Shown here in pieces: positions 57,971 to 64,000 of a DNA stretch of 64,000 bases (positions are counted from its first letter, which is position 1; each line of letters starts with the position of its first letter). The notes under the pieces were generated by a model. The model did not search any database. It saw nothing but the letters and a program-made list of their open reading frames with translations, and was not told the DNA's origin. Source of the DNA: Hemerocallis citrina (taxonomy: Eukaryota; Streptophyta; Magnoliopsida; Asparagales; Asphodelaceae); assembly GCA_017893485.1 (NCBI GenBank), contig JACEHZ010000211.1, positions 868,001 through 932,000 of the forward strand, written 5' to 3'. The translations under genes were made by a program, and so were the position numbers.

Positions 57971-59174
57971 GTGGTTTTAGTATAATTAAAGAAAGAGGAA
58001 AAATGTGCATGCAAGAAATTATGTGGAGATTAAATTATGAGATTTAGTAAGTAAATTATAAAGTTGATGTCTAATGTGTGCAAGTGTGCATGGATAATGA
58101 ATAAAAAGAACATGATCAAATGTGGAAATTTGTGAGTAAGAATATTCAATTTTTGGTGAACATGAAAAAGAAGTTAAGAACTAGAGTGTGGCTAAGTTCT
58201 TATACCGGCATGAATGAATTCTTGAAAAATAAATGTTGCAGAAAAAGACTAAGGTTTGGGTTGTTGTTATCAATTGATGGTTAAGTCCGGTGTAGAGGTG
58301 ATGCTAACTCTAGGGTGTTAATTTTTACTCATGATTCCATTATCTAAGGATTAGACACATAGTAAAGATGTAATGAAAGTATGAGAAAAACATAAGTATG
58401 AGGGCCTTGGGTCTACGGTGTGAGAGTGTTCACAGGCTATCTACATAATGTGTCATGTCATGATGTGAATACATCTCCGGATTTATCGGGACCGTGGTGA
58501 TGCTTGTAGGATGCTTGGTGACTACGTAGTGCCATTTTCCCATGACGAAGGTGAATTGTCCGTAGGCTGTATACCTGATGCATCATATCATGACGTGGGA
58601 TTTCCCTCCAGGCTGTCTGAACATGGGCTCGTAATTCATAAAACATCTACGATACTTACCGTAGTTACCGTGGTAGTTTAACACATAACGAGGGATCCAA
58701 CCCTACAAGTTGAAGAACGGTTAAGGGCTTGCCCTCAGATTTATGTAGAATGAGATGCATAAGTTCGAACAAGTGTGCATTAGTGTCATGAAATAATAAA
58801 TAATTGCATTAAGACTAAGTGCACCGTCACACACGACATCAATAAGATAGTCCCCCTTAGTTTTATTTGTGAACAAGTGTGTGCTTTCCAAGGAAGAGAA
58901 ATTGATGTATTATATCCTAGCGTCAGTTGTATGCAACTGACGTACCCACAGTTTTTATGAAGGATAAAATGAATGAAATAACTAAAGAGAAATGCTGCTT
59001 AAAGAATTGTCTCAAGAGTTATTTTATTCATGTAATATATTGTAATTTGCTTTCACTGTGTTGATGTACATAATATTACACAAAAGTTTTAAATTCCTTG
59101 TAAAATTGTATGAAGTGAAGTGTAAAGATCCCGTGGAACTTTGAATTCACTTATTTGGAATTCGGGGTGTTACA
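57971..59174 (+). repeat. LTR (3' part) of the gypsy element at 57971
   Basis: Ends GGAATTCGGGGTGTTACA, like the LTR of A. Shared pieces with A include ATGCATTAGTGTCAT and AGTTGTATGCAACTGACGT-type segments. The left limit is set by the neighbouring LTR and is uncertain. Confidence 0.65.
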
Positions 59175-59177
59175 GAG

Positions 59178-59189
59178 TGGTATCAGAGC
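59178..59189 (+). other. Primer-binding site
   Basis: TGGTATCAGAGC, an exact match to the initiator tRNA-Met complement, three bases after the LTR. Confidence 0.85.
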
Positions 59190-59325
59190 CACGCTTCCAA
59201 GTAGTACAAATTTATAAGGAACGATACCCTAGAGTGGACATTAGAGTATGAGTTGGGTATAGAGATTTAAATGTAAGCTACTTACATTTGTGTTGCTCTG
59301 TGCTTCTTCTTCTCCCTTCCTAAAG

Positions 59326-59732
59326 ATGGCGAACCACCACGACCCTGCAGGCGATGATGATTAGCACATAATCGAAGAGGACTAATACCCCGGACAAGGA
59401 GATTCCAACGAAGAAGATCCCGAGGAGTATGAAGGAGAATGGCCTGAGTCCTGAGAGATCACCTGCCTTCGGACTCATCAGACGTTTCATCCGACGAGGA
59501 AGAACCAGTTCCGAGAGATCGCATTGAATCTCTTCATAGGAAAGTGGAGACTCAGAAGGAGAGAGTAGATCAATTGCATGCCCAGTGTGCAAAGTTCAAG
59601 GAGAATATTGCAACCCTCACTCATCGTGTTTGGGAACTCGAGAAGAGAAATAACATGTATGATGTTCTGAAAGAAGAAGTAGCGGAACTACGGGAAGAAC
59701 TTAGGAAAGCCAAGAGGAATCATATGGATTAG
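59326..59732 (+). pseudogene. Coiled-coil ORF upstream of gag
   Basis: The ATG at 59326 begins MANHHDPAGDDD and an acidic stretch (NEEDPEEYEGEW), with TAG or TAA stops at two family-type Gln positions and a frameshift near 59455. The second half, in another frame, is open: SSDEEEPVPRDRIESLHRKV, then a heptad-like KENIATLTHRVWELEKRNN and EEVAELREELRKAKRNHMD and a stop. It is separate from gag, whose ATG is at 59876. Acidic head plus coiled-coil tail, about 130 residues. I know no named family for it. Confidence 0.6.
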
Positions 59733-59875
59733 AATGTGTATCATCTCAATGCTTTCTCTTGATGTCAGACAATATTTTAAATTTGAATGTACAAAGTTTG
59801 AATTCAATGAAATGAAAAAGTTAATTTAAATTCATGTTTTCTACTAAGAATTTAATTGATCTTTTGAATCAGAGT

Positions 59876-61165
59876 ATGGCTGGAAGAAGAGCAAGGAATG
59901 GAGAAGGGCCCAGTTGTGGACTCGACTTGGAAACGGAGTTGGCCAGGGTCTATCAGACCATCAACGCCGTTTCCATGAACCAAAACCATAGGGGGATGCC
60001 AGCAAATCCAGTTCCCGAGGCGATCAAACTTGTGGAATCATTCAAGCAAATGAAGTCGCCAGTGTTTGAAGGAAAGTCAGACCTAGATGCAGCTGACAAT
60101 TGGATTAGGCAAGTCAAGACTATCTTTGAAGTCTTATAAACTCCAGAAGGTATCAAGGTGAAGCTGGCTACATTGCAACTTGAGAAGGACACAGCTGTAT
60201 GGTGGCAATCCATGAAGCGGACTATGGGAAATGGTGCTATCGGCTGGGAGGAATTCTTGGAAAAGTTCCGCGGTCACTACTTTCCATCTGACATGCAAGA
60301 GAAGAAAGTGATGGAGTTTCTGGCACTACAGTAGAGAGGCATGTCTGTCAGGGAGTATGAGACAAGGTTTACTCAACTTTCGAGGTATGCACCAGAACTT
60401 GTGATGGACGAGGCGAAGAAAGCTCAGAAGTTCGAGCACGGATTGAGGCCGAGTCTAAGATCAAGGATGATACCCCTTGGTATCAAGAGGTTTGACAAGT
60501 TAGTCAAGCGAGCTGCAGCTACATAGGAGGTATGGAGCAATTTCATGCCGCCTAGAATAGGAAGAGCAATTGGAATGTCGGGAAGAGGCCCGTAGTTTCT
60601 GGGAATTTCTGGGGGCAGCCGCCAGCTCAAAGGTTCAAACCTACGGGGGCGAACGCTGTCAATGTGGCTGGAAGATCCAAAAATGGTTGGGTGAGACCTC
60701 CTGTGCCGACTTGTATCAATTGTGGAAAGACATGTCATTACAGATCTCACTGCCCCAAGCAGCAAAATGTCGCCCGAAATGGACCACCGCAGCAAGTTGG
60801 GAAGAAGACGTACCAGCAGGGGCGAGTATTTGGTTTGACTGAGGCCGATGCTGATTAAGTAGATCACGTCATTACTAATACGGGGTGAATGTTTAGAATT
60901 TTCTGTTATTCTTTTCCCTGTTTTATTTAGTAAAGGCTCTTATGTAATGAGAGTTTATTATGTAAAAGGAGAACTTTTATTAAATAGAAAGAAAGCTGTT
61001 ATTCTGTTTGATACTGGATCCTCTCATACTTTTGTATCACCTAAATTTGCTAAAGTCTTGGGAGTCGAACCTAAGATCTTTCCAGGCAAGATCCTAGCAG
61101 TAGCTACTCCATCAGGAAAAAATTTAACTACTAATCGGTATTATGCAGACTGCGAGATTGAGATT
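59876..61165 (+). pseudogene. Gypsy gag and protease start, decayed
   Basis: Gag starts MAGRRARNGEG and continues with SPVFEGKSDLDAADNWIRQV, AVWWQSMKR, EEFLEKFRGHYFP, MSVREYETRFTQLSRYAPEL and KFEHGLRP, the plant chromovirus capsid pattern. Stops lie at 60137, 60332, 60524 and about 60593; a shift near 60630 leads to a zinc knuckle CINCGKTCHYRSHC, in which the usual Gly is Cys. The protease follows with ILFDTGSSHTFVSPKFA (near 60997), and the frame ends at 61166 where the copia LTR starts. Dead, and cut by an insertion. Confidence 0.88.
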
Positions 61166-62018
61166 TGAGATAGGATTTCGAGATTGGTTTATGGAACTGT
61201 TTTACAACGTTCCTTGATTCTTACTCTATAAATAGAGTATAGGAATCATTTGGAAATGGTTCCAAGCATTCTTTAACTTTCAAGTCTTTTGTTTTCAATA
61301 AGAACAAGTGTTTCAAAAGCGTACAAACTCTCTAAGACCTGGTTCTCTGAATTTCAGTCTAATATAACATTGATTTTGTTTTAGACTGAATTCAGAAGTT
61401 GACCTAATAGACACTATACAAAAGCACTATCACATACAAGGCTATAGGTTGTTGTAAACTCAATTTTTGTTGTTGTTTTCACTCTCGGGTTGTGAGAGTG
61501 GTCCTCTCGGTTGGAGAGTAGGAGTCTTGGTTGTAGAGTCGGTTTCACTCTAGGGTGTAGAGTGGGTTTGTTCTCTCTAGTGGTGAGAGAGGTCTACGGA
61601 TTTGACATTGTTGTTGTCAAAGGCCGTAGAGTATTCTTGTACTTTTTCAAGAATAGTGGATAATCTCAAGTGGGTTGCTTGGGGACTGGATGTAGGTCGG
61701 TAGGACCGAACCAGTATATATTGTTGTGTTTGGCTGTGATTGACTCTCCGTGGTTGTATTCTCTCAACTTGCAATTTCAATTTCTCTGAGTTTTATTTCA
61801 AAAACTTGTCTGGTAAGTCGATTGGTTTTCCGCTATAAGTCGACTGATCAGACTTGTAACTCTTCAGTAAAATACCCTTCTGATCTGACGCACCGTCGAC
61901 TGTATATCTATTTTCAGTCGACTTAAAAGTACGGAAAGTTCAAGTTTTTAATTATTTTTTTATACAACATTATTCACCCCCCCTCTAGTGTTATTTGCCT
62001 TGCCTACAGGATCCAACA
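61166..62018 (+). repeat. 5' LTR of the copia element
   Basis: Ends GGATCCAACA. A TATA-like CTATAAATAG lies near 61207. TCGACT motifs are clustered at 61816, 61838, 61893 and 61916. Confidence 0.65.
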
Positions 62019-62020
62019 CT

Positions 62021-62032
62021 TGGTATCAGAGC
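62021..62032 (+). other. Primer-binding site of the copia element
   Basis: TGGTATCAGAGC, exact initiator tRNA-Met complement, two bases after the LTR. Confidence 0.9.
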
Positions 62033-62045
62033 CTGGTTGAGTGCA

Positions 62046-64000
62046 ATGTCATCTACTTCAAATGCAAGCCAATACCATGAAGGCCAATCCATACAAAGGC
62101 CACCCCTATTCGATGGAAAAAACTATAACTATTGGAAGTGTAGAAGAAGATCTACCTTCAGTCCATCAATTATGAGATTTGGAACATGACTGAGACAGAA
62201 TTCACCGTTCCTACAATACTCTATGCACAATGGAACGATGACATAAAGAGAAACACAATGAACAATGCAAAGGCGACGAATGCTTTATTCTGTGTACTTA
62301 CCAAAGAGGAGTTCAATCGTGTGTCAAATGCAATAACGGCTCATCAAATTTGGCACACACCTGAGGTAACTCATGAAGGTATTAATAAGGTTAAAGAATC
62401 TAAGATATCTGTTCTTGTTCACAGATTCGAGATGTTCCGTATGAAGGAGAACGAGAATGTGTAGGACATGATAACATGGTTCATGGACATTATAAACTCT
62501 CTTGTGTCTCTTGGAAAGACTTACTCGCAAGTGGAAATGGCGAGGAAAATTCTTCGTGCCTTAACCCCCGAATGGGAGATGAAGACCACTGTCATAGAAG
62601 AAGCCAACGATTTAACACAACTCTCTCTTGAGAATCTTGTGGGAAATCTTATGGCATACGAAGTACAACTTGAAGAACGCAAGAAGGATCTAGAACCTCA
62701 ACAAGGCCATGTTGGATTCCGAAGATGAAGAAGAATATGAAGAAGAAATAGCTATGTTCACTAGAAAGTTCAAGAATTTTTTACGAAAAGGTAAATTTAA
62801 TTCCAAGTTTAAAGATACCAATGAACTTCCCACTTGTTTCAAGTATAACAAGACAGGTCATATGAAGAAGGATTGCCCATTAGAAAATGCAAAACCAAAA
62901 GGGAAGGCTCCCAACTCCAAGAAGGATAAGTACACAAAGAACAAGTACATGAAGAACAAGAAGGCATATCAAGCAACTTGGGATGATAGCTACTCTTCAT
63001 CGAAAGAAGAGAATGAGGAGTCAAACGAAGTAGCGAACATATGTTTCATGGCTACACAAAACAATGTAAGTGAAAATTTTGATTCAAATGACTTATTAGA
63101 TGCTTTCAATGAAGTTTTTCAAGAATTTAAGAAGGAGAAAATTAGAGTTAAAAATTTAGAGAAAGTCAATCAAACACTTTCTCAAGAAAATCTTAACTCA
63201 AATGTTGAAGTCAAATCTTTAAATTCTCAACTTTCAAATTTGGATGTAGATCTTATATCTCTTAAGAAAAATTATGAAGAGATATCCAAGAATGTATCTA
63301 AATTTAACAAAGAAAAGGGAGAATTTAAATGAAGTTCTCCAAAATCAAGTTCAATCTAATAAAAGATTTGGACTTGGTTTTCAAAATACTCTTGAAAAAC
63401 ATCATTCTTCTAAGAATACTAGCAGTAATAAGACCGATTCTATTTCCAGTGTAAAGAACAAATTATATGAGTTTTTTTATAAAACCAAAAACTATTGTTT
63501 TTCATGAAAATAGTAATTCTGCAGTTCAGACTAGTCGACTGAACCTTAATGTCAGTCGTCTGTCTAGAGGCTTGAGTCTTATTCAAAGAGACAAAAACCT
63601 CAGATAAGTCGACCTATTTCACCTCCCAATCGACTGACTTCTCATACAAGTCGACTGAAAGGTACAATAAATTCGATTGGACAGACTAAAAACATTTGGG
63701 TTCCAGTCAACCTGAGTCTAAACGATAGAATTACTTATATAAATTCTTATGTTCTTAATGTATATAATTCTGCAAATTATATTCCTACTTTTAGTGGTAA
63801 ATCAAACTCACTTTGGGTTTGGTTTCCCAAAAACTAATCTCTTTCGGACCCAATAAAAAGGGTACCATATTCACAATGCTTATTTTATAGGTACCTAAAA
63901 GAGAACGTTGGATACTTGACAGCGGATGCTCCAAACATATGACTGGTCATGCTAATCTTCTTTCTTCCATACAAGATATAGATGGAGGAACAGTCACATT
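62046..64000 (+). pseudogene. Copia gag with protease start, decayed, truncated by the window
   Basis: The ATG at 62046 opens MSSTSNASQ, then PPLFDGKNYNYWK. A frameshift near 62145 moves to KIYLQSINYEIWN and on; TAG at 62462 (CAG in the family, ENVQDMITWF), another shift near 62725, then a zinc knuckle whose second Cys has become Tyr (CFKYNKTGHMKKDC). A coiled-coil stretch (KVNQTLSQENLNSN) precedes further breaks. A segment with repeated SRL tripeptides (63530-63680) follows, then the WVP motif and, in a new frame, protease with WILDSGCSKHMTG at about 63912. The rest of pol is beyond the window. Confidence 0.88.
63530..63680. repeat. TCGACT motif cluster within copia gag
   Basis: Four to six copies of AGTCGACTG or close variants in 150 bp, giving SRL or VDL peptides. 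The same motif lies in this element's LTR and in the solo LTR at 12969-13150. Confidence 0.65.

Larger units (their letters stand above)
57971..61165 (+). mobile_element. Gypsy element related to A, with gag and protease start
   Basis: The 3' part of a 5' LTR (to 59174, GGGGTGTTACA) is followed by an exact initiator tRNA-Met primer-binding site at 59178, a leader related to that of element A, an extra ORF (59326-59732), gag and the first part of protease. The rest of pol is missing: a copia element begins at about 61166. The upstream start of the LTR is not identified, because the junction with the fragment at 57970 hides it. Confidence 0.85.
61166..64000 (+). mobile_element. Ty1/copia element, 5' part, runs off the window
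   Basis: LTR (about 61166-62018), primer-binding site at 62021, decayed gag and the start of protease. It interrupts the protease of the gypsy element. The left limit is inferred from where gypsy homology stops, next to TGAGATAGG; it is uncertain by about 10 bp. The gag type and the CCCCCTCTAGTGTT segment near the LTR end suggest a Tork-like lineage. Confidence 0.85.

Noticed and set aside
1..64000. tRNA, rRNA and snoRNA genes
   Set aside because: None recognised by eye; only tRNA-complementary primer-binding sites were found. A tRNAscan and Rfam search would decide.

Overview
The window reads as nuclear DNA of a flowering plant, most likely a eudicot: a fasciclin-like arabinogalactan gene, GT-AG introns, and plant lineages of Ty1/copia, Ty3/gypsy (Tat and chromovirus-like), L1 LINE, hAT, PIF/Harbinger, Mutator-type and Helitron elements. 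I cannot name the species. Only one gene looks like an ordinary intact host gene, an FLA at 3451-4209. Nearly everything else is transposon, much of it nested.

Layout. 1-3109: 3' part of a decayed Ty1/copia element with its LTR, ending about 340 bp upstream of the FLA start codon. 4539-12268: a full-length L1 LINE (ORF2 open, ORF1 with one stop) inserted into the 5' end of an older truncated LINE; both sets of target-site duplications can be read. 12578-14524: a copia-type solo LTR on the minus strand, split by a hAT derivative. 15245-16944: three small inverted-repeat elements (Mutator-type, foldback, Harbinger-type). 17964-20421: a hAT element with an exact 8-bp duplication that carries a piece of a PPR gene. 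21313-24047: a Helitron cluster with three head-to-tail copies. 24153-28897: a PIF/Harbinger element with decayed Myb-like ORF1 and transposase, plus a bZIP-like exon. 28898-34341: a gypsy element (A) with 3.3-kb LTRs and no gag-pol. 34342-43647: a minus-strand gypsy-like element (B) arranged LTR-internal-LTR-partial internal, also without gag-pol. 43648-56858: a minus-strand Tat gypsy element (C) with gag, protease, RT, two RNase H domains and integrase, two tandem arrays and an antisense gene. 56859-57970: LTR fragment related to B. 57971-61165: a gypsy element related to A, with an extra coiled-coil ORF before gag. 61166-64000: the 5' part of another copia element, running off the window.

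How they relate. The order of insertion can be partly read. The full LINE went into the truncated LINE; a hAT went into the solo LTR; gypsy A went into the right end of the Harbinger element; element B cut the LTR of Tat element C; C cut the LTR fragment at 56859; and the last copia cut the protease of the preceding gypsy. Most coding regions carry stops that look like C-to-T change (CAG to TAG, TGG to TGA or TAG), as expected of methylated, silenced elements. The observations most worth checking are the PPR-carrying hAT, the Helitron trimer, the roughly 27-bp repeat shared by the two gag-pol-less gypsy elements, the antisense gene with its repeated upstream module in the Tat element, and the coiled-coil ORF before gag. 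All boundaries and homologies were judged by eye.
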